A DNA stretch of 64,000 nucleotides from Algiphilus sp022763315 (lineage in GTDB: Bacteria > Pseudomonadota > Gammaproteobacteria > Nevskiales > Nevskiaceae): the NCBI RefSeq assembly GCF_965249985.1, contig NZ_OZ252280.1; one strand, given 5' to 3'. The position numbers and the translations under genes were made by a program. Shown in pieces: positions 44,002 through 52,810 of this stretch (position 1 is the first letter of the stretch; every line of letters begins with the position of its first letter). The notes below the pieces were generated by a model. That model was not told the origin of the DNA. It saw only the letters and a program-made list of their open reading frames with translations, and did not search any database.

Positions 44002-45944
44002 CAGGACGCTCCGCGCACGCTCGCCGTCACCGCACGCAGCCGGGTCAGGCTACGCGTGATGTCCGGAAGGTCGACACGGAGTACCTCGCCCTGGAGATCA
44101 TTCAACTCCTGCATGGCGGCCTGTACCGCCGCGTCTTCGCTGGCGTATTGCGCATCCAGCCAGCGGCGCGCGTCCTCGAGCGCAGCCTCGTAGCTCGCCT
44201 GCTCGCCAGCCATCAACGCGGCGCGCGCCGTTTCCAACCGCAGCAGCAGCACGCTGCGCACCAATCCATCCTGCTCCGGCGCCATCAAGGGCTTGACCGG
44301 GACATCGGTCCGGCGCACAACGAAGACGCTGGACAGAGCGTCACCGACGCTTTGCAGCACGCGCTCCCACGCAGGCAAGGCGCTGTCCGTGGTGGCCTCG
44401 TCCGGCAGCGCCGGGGCCGTGGTATCCGGCACACCACCCCGCAGACGCAGCGCGTCGGAGCGCTTGATCAGCGCCGAGAGCTGGAGTGCGAGGGCGGCGC
44501 GATCCACTTTCTGGACGGCGCGCAGAGCGCTGCGCTCTTCGGCGATGGTCTCGCGCACCGCGAAGAAGCGAGGGTCATTCAATGCGGCCAGACGCTGATC
44601 GGCGAGGCCCAGGGCACGACGCGCGCCGTCGATATCCCCGCCGAGTTGCAAGCGTTCGTTGGCGCCCAGCAACAGCTGCTCGACGGCCACCAAATGCGCC
44701 TGGGTGCGCCCGGCGTCGACAATGCCTTCAATCTCGCGCAGCTTGCTGGCCTGCGCCTCGCTCTGTTCGGTGAGAGCAGCGATATCGTCGCTCAGGCTAC
44801 CCGCCTGCTGTGCAGCGGCGCTTGCACGTTGGCGCGCCGCATCGAGGGCGTCCTTCTGGTCGGCGAGGCTTTGCTGTAACCGGTCGACACGCTGGACCGT
44901 GGCCGATTCGATACGCTGCAACTGCTGCCACCCCCACCAGCCTGCGGCTGCACCTGCGGCCAGCAGCAGCAGGATCACGAGCACAATCCACCAGCCGCCC
45001 CCGCGACGGCGCGCCGATGCCGCCGGAGCCGCGGGCGGCGCCGGGGGCGTGCCGGCGGCGTCAGGCTCCGATGCCGGCGCGGGATCGGCCGGCGCAGACG
45101 CTTCAGGATGCGCCTCGGTTGCGCTCCCGGCGGCGGGCTCGGCGTTGGTTGCCGCGGCGGCGTCGGCGTTCTCCTGAGCGCCGGTCTCCGTGTCGTGTTC
45201 GTTCTTTGGCATGGTGGGTAGTGTATCGGCTGCAGCCAGCAATGCAGCGTTGGACATGGGTTGTGCGACGGCATGCGGGCCATGCATGCCCCGCGCACGG
45301 CAGAAGTCCGCCACCCTCTCACTGGGAACCACCAGCGGCATCTCGGCCAGACGGCGCCGCGTCGGCGCGTCGCTGAGCGACCACAGGCGGTCCGCAGCAC
45401 TGACGCTGGTCAGAATGGCGATGTCGGCATCCGCCACCTGCGTCCCGACCATCTCGCTGCTATGGTCGATGGCCTCGAGGCGATAGACTGGCAAGCTGTC
45501 GACGCGCGCGCCGCGCGCCGCGAGCATGTCGCGCAGCGTCTCGCGCGGCGCTTCGTTGCCAATGATGACGACGCGCTGTCCGTCGACCGCGCTGAACTCG
45601 GGCAGGGATAGCAACGCCTCGGTACTGAAACGGTGTTCGGGCACCGCCGCGGGCGGATGCCCGGCGGTTTCCAGTGCCGTCGCCGTGGCCGCACCGATGG
45701 CGGCCGTGCGGGCCCATCGTTCGGGAGCCGCGGCTTCGGACAAGGACACTGCATTGGTGCTGGTGAAAATCCACCAATCCGCGTCCGCCGCCGCCTCCAG
45801 CTGCGCCTTGCGTTCCTCGTCACTGCACACGGCCTCAATCGTGAACAAGGGCAGGCTGATGGCGCGCCAGCCTTCCTGCTGCGCGCGCCGCGCCAGTGCA
45901 CGCGCCTGATGCCGGGGCCGGGTGATCAGCAGACTGACGCTCAT
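44001..45944 (-). CDS. hemD: Fused uroporphyrinogen-III synthase / HemX membrane protein
   Basis: 647 aa. Residues 1-245 are uroporphyrinogen-III synthase (LLITRPRHQARALARRAQQE; DWWIFTSTNAVSLSEAA; IAILTSVSAADRLWSL), which cyclises hydroxymethylbilane with ring-D inversion. Then an Ala/Pro/Glu-rich linker, one transmembrane helix (about 316-338) and a HemX coiled-coil domain (RVDRLQQSLADQKDALDAAR; VEQLLLGANERLQLGGDIDG). HemD and HemX are separate in E. coli; here one open frame joins them, which places the cyclase on the inner face of the membrane next to HemY. Starts within hemC's stop (ATGA). Confidence 0.94.
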   Translation of the reverse strand: MSVSLLITRPRHQARALARRAQQEGWRAISLPLFTIEAVCSDEERKAQLEAAADADWWIFTSTNAVSLSEAAAPERWARTAAIGAATATALETAGHPPAAVPEHRFSTEALLSLPEFSAVDGQRVVIIGNEAPRETLRDMLAARGARVDSLPVYRLEAIDHSSEMVGTQVADADIAILTSVSAADRLWSLSDAPTRRRLAEMPLVVPSERVADFCRARGMHGPHAVAQPMSNAALLAAADTLPTMPKNEHDTETGAQENADAAAATNAEPAAGSATEAHPEASAPADPAPASEPDAAGTPPAPPAAPAASARRRGGGWWIVLVILLLLAAGAAAGWWGWQQLQRIESATVQRVDRLQQSLADQKDALDAARQRASAAAQQAGSLSDDIAALTEQSEAQASKLREIEGIVDAGRTQAHLVAVEQLLLGANERLQLGGDIDGARRALGLADQRLAALNDPRFFAVRETIAEERSALRAVQKVDRAALALQLSALIKRSDALRLRGGVPDTTAPALPDEATTDSALPAWERVLQSVGDALSSVFVVRRTDVPVKPLMAPEQDGLVRSVLLLRLETARAALMAGEQASYEAALEDARRWLDAQYASEDAAVQAAMQELNDLQGEVLRVDLPDITRSLTRLRAVTASVRGAS

Positions 45945-46888
45945 GCCTCGATCCCCATGTCGGCGAGAATGGCGCGGGCGCCCTGGTCGAGCAGACGCTC
46001 CGCCAGTGCGACGCCGGCCGTGGCCGCATCCGCGGCGGCGGCCTCGATATGGTCACGCACCAGTTGACTGCCGTCCGGGCTGGCGACGACGCCATCGAGC
46101 TGGATACGCCCTTCCCGCAATCGGGCATGGCCCGCCACCGGTACGGTGCAGGCGCCACCCAGGCGGGCCGACAGCGCGCGCTCCGCGTCCAGGCGGATGG
46201 CGGTGTCCGCGTCATGCAGCGGCGCCAACGCCGCCAGTGTGGCGTGATCCGCCGTACGCACCTCGACGCCGATGATGCCCTGCGCGCAGGCCGGCACGAA
46301 GTACGCCGGATCCAGAGCCTCACGGATGCGCGTGCCCAATTCGAGGCGGCGCAGACCGGCACAGGCGAGCATGATGGCGTCGAATTCGCCGTCGTCCAGG
46401 CGCTGCAGTCGCGTATTGACGTTGCCCCTGAGGGTTTCGATTTCCAGGTCCGGACGCATGGCGAGCAGTTGCGACTGGCGGCGCAGACTGGCCGTCCCCA
46501 CGCGCGCGCCCTGCGGAAGGTCCGCCAGGCGCGCCAGGTGGTTGCTGACGAAGGCATCGCGCGGGTCCTCCGCTGGCAGCACGGTGGCAATGGCGAGCCC
46601 GTCGGGCAGCTGCGCCGGCACGTCCTTCATGGAATGCACGGCGATGTCCGCACGCCCTTCGAGCATGGCCATCTCCAGTTCTTTGACGAACAGCCCTTTG
46701 CCGCCGCTGGTGGCGAGACTGCGCGACAGTTCGCGGTCGCCCTGGGTGGTCATCGGCACCAGGCGGACCGGGAGCTCGGGATGGGCCGCGTGCAGCCGGG
46801 CAGCGACGAACTCCGCCTGCCACATGGCGAGTGGCGAGCGGCGCGTGGCAATGCGCAGGGCTTGCGCTTCAGCAGCGCGGCCCGTCAT
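45941..46888 (-). CDS. hemC: Porphobilinogen deaminase (hydroxymethylbilane synthase)
   Basis: Joins four porphobilinogen units into hydroxymethylbilane. The 315 aa protein shows LRIATRRSPLAMWQAEFVAA, GGKGLFVKELEMAMLEGRAD, DIAVHSMKDVPAQLP, the RRQSQLLAMRPDLEIETLRG block, and the dipyrromethane-cofactor cysteine in LGGACTVPVAGHA. First gene of the hemC-hemDX-hemY set; its ATG overlaps the algR stop (ATGA), so haem synthesis is read through from the algZR regulator pair, as in Pseudomonas. Confidence 0.97.
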   Translation of the reverse strand: MTGRAAEAQALRIATRRSPLAMWQAEFVAARLHAAHPELPVRLVPMTTQGDRELSRSLATSGGKGLFVKELEMAMLEGRADIAVHSMKDVPAQLPDGLAIATVLPAEDPRDAFVSNHLARLADLPQGARVGTASLRRQSQLLAMRPDLEIETLRGNVNTRLQRLDDGEFDAIMLACAGLRRLELGTRIREALDPAYFVPACAQGIIGVEVRTADHATLAALAPLHDADTAIRLDAERALSARLGGACTVPVAGHARLREGRIQLDGVVASPDGSQLVRDHIEAAAADAATAGVALAERLLDQGARAILADMGIEA

Positions 46889-47637
46889 TCGCTGCCGGAG
46901 CTGTCCTGAATAAAGCGACGCACCTCAGGCAGGCGGCGGCGCGACACCGGAATCAGCTGGTCGGCATGGCGCACGCGTAGCCAGTGGTGCTCTTCATCCC
47001 CTTTGCCGCGTTCCAGGCTGTGAATGAAGCGGGTGGCGACCAGCGCCTTGCGATGCACGCGGATGAACCACGGAGCGAAGTCCTGTTCGAGCATCTTCAA
47101 GGACTCTTCGATCAGCACTTCCCCGTGCAGGTGGTGCACCGTGGTGTACTTCTGGTCGGCGAGGAAATAGACCACGTCAGACCAGGGAATGCGCACCAGC
47201 CCGTCGCGAGTGGTGGCCAGCACGAATTCGCGCTTCGGGGTCTCGCCCGAGGCTTCCCGCGGCGATGCCTGGTGGGCGCGGCTCGGACGGCGAACGCGCA
47301 GCAGTATGTCTCGCAATTTTTCTTTTCGTATGGGCTTGAGCAGGTAACCGGCGGCGGCCGCATCGAAGGCCGACAGCGCGTGTTCGGCGTAGGCGGTCGT
47401 GAAGATCACTGCGGGCGGCATGTCCAGCTCATTGAGTTGGCGTGCCACCTGCAAGCCATCCATGCCTCCCATGCGGATGTCGAGAAAAACGATGTCCGGC
47501 TGCTCATCGTCAATCACATCCAGTGCGCTTTCCCCGTCGCTGGCCTCTCCGACGACCTCGTAGCCGGGAAACTCGGCTACAAGACGGCGGAGGCGCTCCC
47601 GCGCCAGCGGTTCATCGTCAACGATTATGACTCGCAT
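46885..47637 (-). CDS. algR: LytTR response regulator, AlgR family
   Basis: 250 aa two-component regulator. Receiver domain 1-120 with Asp53 (IVFLDIRMGGMDGLQ) and the conserved KPI switch lysine; C-terminal LytTR DNA-binding domain (VVYFLADQKYTTVHHLHGEV; FIRVHRKALVATRFIHSLER). In Pseudomonas aeruginosa AlgR controls alginate, type IV pili and virulence; the target set here is unknown. Its 5' end overlaps the 3' end of the kinase gene by 20 bases. Confidence 0.95.
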   Translation of the reverse strand: MRVIIVDDEPLARERLRRLVAEFPGYEVVGEASDGESALDVIDDEQPDIVFLDIRMGGMDGLQVARQLNELDMPPAVIFTTAYAEHALSAFDAAAAGYLLKPIRKEKLRDILLRVRRPSRAHQASPREASGETPKREFVLATTRDGLVRIPWSDVVYFLADQKYTTVHHLHGEVLIEESLKMLEQDFAPWFIRVHRKALVATRFIHSLERGKGDEEHHWLRVRHADQLIPVSRRRLPEVRRFIQDSSGSE

Positions 47638-48727
47638 AGTTCTGTGAACTCTCTGATTGTTCTGCGTCCAGTGGTCGCGCTGGCAATTGAAGGCGTGCGC
47701 AGAAGTGCTCTTCTCCCCGATGCAACGCTAATGATGCCTCAGCACCGTATAGTAGGCGTACCCGCTGGGCAATATTGCCTATGGCCGTGCCTGAGCCCTT
47801 CTCATGTTGATCGGCATCGGCAGGCGGCAAAGGGTTGATCACCTCCACCACCAACGTCTCGCCCTCAAGCACGGCGCGAACCACGATGGTGACCGCGCCC
47901 ACCGCGCGCGCCGCCCCATGATGCACCGCGTTTTCCACCAGTGGCTGGATGGTGAGGCGCGGAATGGACATCGGCATCACGTCCTCGGCCACATCCCAGT
48001 CAATGCCGAGACGGGCGCCGAGACGGGTCTGCTCAATGCGCGCGAACTTCCGCACCAGATCGATTTCTTCGGCCATGGTCACCAGCGGATCGCCCTTGGC
48101 GAGGCTGGCGCGAAACAAATCGGCAAGATCCTCCACCATGGTTTCCGCGGCCGCGGGCTTGATGGCGATCAGCGCCGCGATGCTGTTCAGGCAGTTGAAC
48201 AGGAAATGCGGCCGTATGCGTGCCGACAGCGATTGATAGCGCACCTCGCTATCGGCGCGGATATGTTCCTCCCACTGCGCCCGGAGCGAGAAATAGCGCA
48301 GCATGAGAAAGCCGAGCAGCCCCGCCACCACCGCGTTGCGCAGGATGAAATAGCTGCGGCTCTCGTCGCCCAGTACGCTGGGATCCAGCACTTCGCGTGA
48401 CAGGGAATAGCCGACCGCGCTGACCCCCATGGCCACGGCCACGATCAAACTCCAGGCCAACAGCAACACCGGAAGATTCTTGCGCTCGCCCAACCATCGA
48501 CGAAACAGACACAAGCCCGCGGCTGATACCAGGGAGATCGTCTGCAGGTAGGCCGATATCAGCACGAAGCGGGCAATGAGCAATTGCGCCGAACCGGGTG
48601 TCACCAGCGCAAACACGAGCGCCATGATCTCCACGAGCAGCACCAGCGCGCCCAGTCGGGAGAGCCGACAGAAATCCGGCAGGACGGCAGCAGCCGACTC
48701 GGCCCCCGTGTGCGCCGCAAATTTCAT
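47618..48727 (-). CDS. algZ: Membrane histidine kinase, AlgZ/FimS family
   Basis: 369 aa sensor of the LytS-like His_kinase type. The N-terminal half has several transmembrane helices (LGALVLLVEIMALVFALVTP; LLLAWSLIVAVAMGVSAVGY; NAVVAGLLGFLMLRYF), then the phospho-acceptor region SARIRPHFLFNCLNSIAALI with His174 and a HATPase domain (IQPLVENAVHHGA; GSGTAIGNIAQRVRLLYG). Unlike P. aeruginosa FimS, whose ATP-binding domain is said to be degenerate, the N and G motifs are readable here. Divergent from argH. Confidence 0.93.
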   Translation of the reverse strand: MKFAAHTGAESAAAVLPDFCRLSRLGALVLLVEIMALVFALVTPGSAQLLIARFVLISAYLQTISLVSAAGLCLFRRWLGERKNLPVLLLAWSLIVAVAMGVSAVGYSLSREVLDPSVLGDESRSYFILRNAVVAGLLGFLMLRYFSLRAQWEEHIRADSEVRYQSLSARIRPHFLFNCLNSIAALIAIKPAAAETMVEDLADLFRASLAKGDPLVTMAEEIDLVRKFARIEQTRLGARLGIDWDVAEDVMPMSIPRLTIQPLVENAVHHGAARAVGAVTIVVRAVLEGETLVVEVINPLPPADADQHEKGSGTAIGNIAQRVRLLYGAEASLALHRGEEHFCARLQLPARPLDAEQSESSQNYASHNR

Positions 48728-48790
48728 TGGCAGCTCCCATGCATGTGGCTGCCTATACTAGCCGCCCCGTTTTCTCGTTCCCTGCGCACC

Positions 48791-50167
48791 ATGTCCAACG
48801 CCAAATTGTGGGGCGGCCGATTCTCGGAATCGACCTCCGAAGCTGTCGAAGCCTTCAGCGAATCCGTCAGCTTCGACGCCCGTCTCTGGAAACACGATAT
48901 TGCCGGATCGAAGGCGCATGCGCGCATGCTGGGACGTGTCGGGGTGCTGCCCGCCGCTGACGTGGAGGCAATCTGCGCGGGCTTGGACGCCATCGCCGGC
49001 GACATCGAGGCCGGGCGTTTCGAATGGCGTACTGCGCTGGAAGATGTGCACATGAACATCGAGCAAGCGCTAACCGACCGCATCGGCGAGGCCGGCAAGC
49101 GGCTGCACACGGGACGCTCTCGCAACGACCAGATCGCCACCGATATCCGGCTGTACCTGCGCGACGCCATCGATGATCTGGTGGCCGACCTGAACCGCCT
49201 GAGCGAGGCGCTGCGCGCACTGGCGGAGCGCGAGGCCGACACCATCATGCCCGGCTTCACCCACCTGCAGGTCGCCCAGCCGGTGACCTTCGGCCACCAC
49301 ATGCTGGCGTGGCGCGAGCAAATCCTGCGTGACCGCGACCGCTTGCTCGACGCCCGTCGCCGCACCAATGTCTGCCCATTGGGTGCCGCCGCCCTGGCCG
49401 GCACGGTGTACCCCATCGACCGCGCCTATGTGGCCGAGCAGCTGGGCTTCGACGGCGTCACCGCCAACTCCCTCGACACGGTGTCGGATCGCGACTTCGC
49501 CATCGAGTTCGTGTCAGCCTGCAGCCTGCTCATGGTGCATCTGTCGCGCTGGAGCGAGGAACTCATCCTCTGGAACACCCCGATGTTCGGCTTCGTGCAA
49601 TTGCCTGATCGCTTCTGCACCGGCAGCTCGATCATGCCGCAGAAGAAGAATCCGGATGTCCCCGAATTGGTGCGCGGCAAGAGCGCGCGCACCACCGGTG
49701 ACCTGATGAGCCTGCTCATGCTCATGAAAGCCCAGCCGCTCGCCTACAACCGTGACAACCAGGAAGACAAGGAACCCTTGTTCGACGCCCACGACACGAC
49801 CGCAGCCTGTGTCGCCCTGTATGCCGAGCTGATCCCTGCCCTCAGCGTCAACCGGAGCGCCTGTCGCGAGGCCGCGATCCAGGGCTTCTCCACCGCCACC
49901 GATCTTGCCGACTACCTGGTCCGCAAAGGCATGGCCTTCCGCGATGCCCACCACGTCGTGGGCAACGTCGTCGCCCATGCCGTACAGCAGGGCACCGACC
50001 TGGCGTCGCTGCCGCTGGACACCCTCAAAGGCTTTTCGGCCACCATCGAATCCGATGTCTTCGAGGTGCTGAGCGTCGAAGGCTCCGTGGCGGCGCGTGA
50101 TCATGTGGGTGGCACGGCGCCGGCGCGGGTGCGGGCGGCGGCGAAGGACGCGTCTCGGGATTCTTGA
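48791..50167 (+). CDS. argH: Argininosuccinate lyase
   Basis: Last step of arginine synthesis: argininosuccinate to arginine and fumarate. 458 aa, full length; MSNAKLWGGRFSESTSEAVE start, HTGRSRNDQIATDIRLYLRD, TVSDRDFAIEFVSAC and the fumarase/lyase signature GSSIMPQKKNPD with the catalytic Ser. Start ATG 48791; the open frame upstream belongs to the divergent algZ area and has no similarity. Divergent argH-algZ is the conserved Pseudomonas order. Confidence 0.97.
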   Translation: MSNAKLWGGRFSESTSEAVEAFSESVSFDARLWKHDIAGSKAHARMLGRVGVLPAADVEAICAGLDAIAGDIEAGRFEWRTALEDVHMNIEQALTDRIGEAGKRLHTGRSRNDQIATDIRLYLRDAIDDLVADLNRLSEALRALAEREADTIMPGFTHLQVAQPVTFGHHMLAWREQILRDRDRLLDARRRTNVCPLGAAALAGTVYPIDRAYVAEQLGFDGVTANSLDTVSDRDFAIEFVSACSLLMVHLSRWSEELILWNTPMFGFVQLPDRFCTGSSIMPQKKNPDVPELVRGKSARTTGDLMSLLMLMKAQPLAYNRDNQEDKEPLFDAHDTTAACVALYAELIPALSVNRSACREAAIQGFSTATDLADYLVRKGMAFRDAHHVVGNVVAHAVQQGTDLASLPLDTLKGFSATIESDVFEVLSVEGSVAARDHVGGTAPARVRAAAKDASRDS

Positions 50168-50269
50168 TTCGGTGGAGATTGCCCTCTGTCGAATCCTGTT
50201 CGCACGCGTTGCCTTAGAAACCAACGCCATGATGCCCAAGGGCGGCCTGGGCCGGCCCGGACGTCCTGT

Positions 50270-50740
50270 CCGGGCGATCGGCGCGCCATGCATTAAAGGC
50301 GCGGAACTCTGAGCGATGGTGGTCATTGAGCCAGCCCCAAAAACTGGACCTCTGTGCCAAGGGTTCCGCGCTCTGAAGCAACCCACTGTCGAGTGAACCA
50401 CTGAGAACGCGCGGCTGACTTTTGTTCCGGCAAAAGTCCGCAAAACCAGGGTGCCCACGGGTGGCCTGGCGCCAAGGGCACGGTTAGCTTGCCGCGATGT
50501 CGCGTAGCGACGAGCCCTTCACCTTCCCCTGCACCCGCGCCGGAGTAGCGCCTGCGCGCAGGGGATGGCTGGCCATGGACGGCCAGCCAAGGCCTGTCAC
50601 GACAGGGACGTCGTGTCAGGCCGACCCCGAGCACAGGCGCTACGCAGGGGCCCGGCCCATCAGGGCCGGCGCGGGTGTGGGGTGCCCTCTCTTTGGTTCC
50701 TTTCTCTGGGCAAGCAGAGAAAGGAACCCGCACCGGGCAG
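50270..50740. repeat. Intergenic repeat, copy A
   Basis: First unit of a complex non-coding array. Block R1 (about 50297-50471) contains a perfect 8-bp hairpin GACTTTTG-TTCCGG-CAAAAGTC near 50417-50438; block R2 (50472-50543, CCAAGGGCACGGTTAGCTTG onward) follows directly. Then comes a copy-A-only module (50544-50740) with a 12-bp hairpin TTCCTTTCTCTG / CAGAGAAAGGAA near 50697-50726. Short open frames on both strands here have no family similarity that I recognise and change between copies, so I do not call genes. Confidence 0.8.
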
Positions 50741-51150
50741 AGTGATTAGACCGGAGCGCCGGTCATCAAAGGTGCGGAACTTTGAGCGAGGATGGCCATT
50801 CGAGCACCCCAAAACTGCACCTCAGTGCCAAGGGTTCCGCGCTCTGTAGCAATCCGCTCTCGAGTGATTCGTTCAGAACGCGCGGCTGACTTTTGTTCCG
50901 GCAAAAGTCAGCAAAACCAAGGTGCCCACGGGTGGCCTGGCGCGGCTACGCCGCACCAGGTGCCCGGATCGGACGTCGTGCTCGGGGTACGCGCCGACAC
51001 GACGTCCCTGTCGTGACGGCGCTTGCTCGACGTCCTGTCTCGCACCCCCTGTGCGCGCCACCCGACCCGGCCACCCGCCAAGGGCACGGTTAGCTTGCCG
51101 CGATGTCGCGTAGCGACGAGCCCTTCACTTTCCCCTGCACCCGCACCGGG
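50741..51150. repeat. Intergenic repeat, copy B with a different insert
   Basis: Second unit. R1 (about 50769-50942) is nearly the same as in copy A, with the same GACTTTTG/CAAAAGTC hairpin at about 50888-50909, but R2 (51078-51149) is separated from R1 by about 135 bases of a different module (50943-51077) that includes GACGTCGTGCTCGG and ACACGACGTCC as a mutual near-dyad. Same R1-R2 order, different spacer. Confidence 0.8.
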
Positions 51151-51270
51151 CAAAGCCATCGGACCGGAGCTCCTGGCATCACAGGTGCGGAACCACGAGC
51201 GAAGGTGCCGATTGCAGCACCCTTTGACGAAACCCCTCCAGCAGAGAGTCTGCGCTTTGAAGGAGCTCTC
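51151..51270. repeat. Intergenic repeat, decayed third copy
   Basis: After copy B the R1 start recurs in diverged form (GGACCGGAGCTCCTGGCATC, then GGTGCGGAAC and CGAGCGA) and fades out before the membrane protein stop at 51271. The region 50168-50270, between argH and copy A, shows no gene. Confidence 0.55.
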
Positions 51271-51702
51271 TCACGAAGCGCTCCACGATTCCGCCCCCGG
51301 CACCTCCCGCTCCCCCTTCAACCATCGCCACGAATCCACGGTATCGAAAACCAACGAGATGCCGTTGATCACGAAAAGGATCGCACCGAACCACCATTCG
51401 GTAGCGGGTACCGGACCACTGCCTACCATTTCCGCCAACCGCATGACGATCAGCACTTGCAGGGGATACCAGGCGACGAGATGCGGTACCGACATGAGTC
51501 GGCTCATACCGCCAGTGGCCCACATGATCGGCACATTGGTGATAACGACAAAGACGGCGGCGATGGCGGCCGCGATACCAAGCCAGGTGTCGAGCAGGAA
51601 GAAGGCCGCCGCATTAACGGGCATCAGGATGACGACCACCCAGATCTGCACCCACAGTGGCAGGCTCCTATAGGAGTGATAGATCGCCCTCAGGCGTTGC
51701 AT
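51271..51702 (-). CDS. Small hypothetical membrane protein, four helices
   Basis: 143 aa with a GGGGAG ribosome site eight bases before the ATG. Four predicted transmembrane helices: about 15-37 (PLWVQIWVVVILMPVNAAAF), 40-63, 73-92 and 102-118. A short basic N-terminus (MQRLRAIYHSYRSLP) suggests it faces the cytoplasm. I do not recognise a functional family. It is the last gene of the minus-strand run that begins at 62079. Confidence 0.75.
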   Translation of the reverse strand: MQRLRAIYHSYRSLPLWVQIWVVVILMPVNAAAFFLLDTWLGIAAAIAAVFVVITNVPIMWATGGMSRLMSVPHLVAWYPLQVLIVMRLAEMVGSGPVPATEWWFGAILFVINGISLVFDTVDSWRWLKGEREVPGAESWSAS

Positions 51703-51768
51703 GGATGGCTCTCCCCTTTTGGTGTGTGACCCCGACCGGCGCAGCGGTGGTTGGACCGTCCGACGCGA

Positions 51769-52701
51769 TCAGGATGGCTTCGTGAAACGCAGTGTCATGC
51801 GGTCCGACTCGCCGATGGCCCGGTACGTCTCTTCGCAAGCATCGCGTTCGGCCTCATCCTCAACGGATCGGCAGGCGCGCAGGCTGGGCGGCAGCGCCCA
51901 GACACCCATGGCATGGTCGCGCGTGTCTTTCGGGTTGGCGTTGATCTCGCTGCGCGCGCCCAGTACGAAACCGGCCTGCTCCGCCTTCTCCACGACGTAG
52001 GACTCACGCACATAGCCGTCGCGCTGTCCGGCTTCGGGAGCGGCATCCGCTGCCGCACGATGCTGCACCACGGCCAGAATGCCGCCCGGGCGCAGCACGG
52101 CATGGGCGGCCTGCAGCACCTGGTCGGTGATGCCGGCGCTGATGAAGTTGTGGAAGTGGCGCGACAGCAAGACCATATCCGCGCTTTCCGGCGCTCCCAG
52201 TTCGCCGTACGTCGGTGGCGCGAAGGGCACATGCTTCACGGCGCCATAGACCTCCGGATGTTCGGCCAGCCTGGCGCGATAGTCGCGCGTCATCTGCGCC
52301 CGGAAGGGCACGTCGCCATCCATGGGATAGGACGCCGCCACCAAGGTGCCGCCATCGCGTAGCACCGGCGCCAGCACCTCGCTGTACCAGCCACCCCCGG
52401 GCCAGACCTCGACCACGGTCATATCCGGACGCAGGCCGAAGAACTGCAGCGTTTCGACGGGACGACGCGCGGCATTGCGCGCCTTGTTGGCGTCGCTGCG
52501 GTGCGCCCCTTCCGCAGCCTCGGCGATGCGCTGCCGCAGCGCATCCGCTTCATCACTCGCCGCGGCATCCGATACTGCGCTGCCCGAGGTTACCGGCGGC
52601 GTGTCGGCCTGCGGCTGCGCGGCTTCAGGGGCAGAGTCGGAACCGCAGGCCGCGAGCAGGAGGGCCGACAGGAGACAGGAGAGCAGACGCGACGATGGCA
52701 T
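51769..52701 (-). CDS. Lipoprotein with SAM methyltransferase-like domain
   Basis: 310 aa from the ATG at 52701 (AAGGAGCC site upstream). Signal peptide with a good lipobox (LLLAAC), then an Ala/Asp-rich linker and a class I methyltransferase fold: MTVVEVWPGGGWYSEVLAPV (motif I), VVQHRAAADAAP. This resembles the secreted, predicted methyltransferases annotated in many gammaproteobacteria; SAM is absent from the periplasm, so a true methyltransferase role there is doubtful. The longer frame to 52842 lacks a ribosome site. Confidence 0.85.
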   Translation of the reverse strand: MPSSRLLSCLLSALLLAACGSDSAPEAAQPQADTPPVTSGSAVSDAAASDEADALRQRIAEAAEGAHRSDANKARNAARRPVETLQFFGLRPDMTVVEVWPGGGWYSEVLAPVLRDGGTLVAASYPMDGDVPFRAQMTRDYRARLAEHPEVYGAVKHVPFAPPTYGELGAPESADMVLLSRHFHNFISAGITDQVLQAAHAVLRPGGILAVVQHRAAADAAPEAGQRDGYVRESYVVEKAEQAGFVLGARSEINANPKDTRDHAMGVWALPPSLRACRSVEDEAERDACEETYRAIGESDRMTLRFTKPS

Positions 52702-52810
52702 GGTGAGGCTCCTTGCAGGAGGGGTGATTTCGGGGTGATTGCCTGCTGAGCATACGGTGGCCGAAGCCCCTGAGACCATCGCCGGCATGGCAGTAGCGCG
52801 GGCTGGGTGG

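Noticed and set aside
50323..51159. Short open frames in the repeat array
   Set aside because: They change length and frame between repeat copies, lack ribosome sites and follow the hairpins rather than codon bias.
50270..51270. CRISPR array
   Set aside because: Units are hundreds of bases long, only two to three copies, no short regular repeats or spacers, no cas genes.
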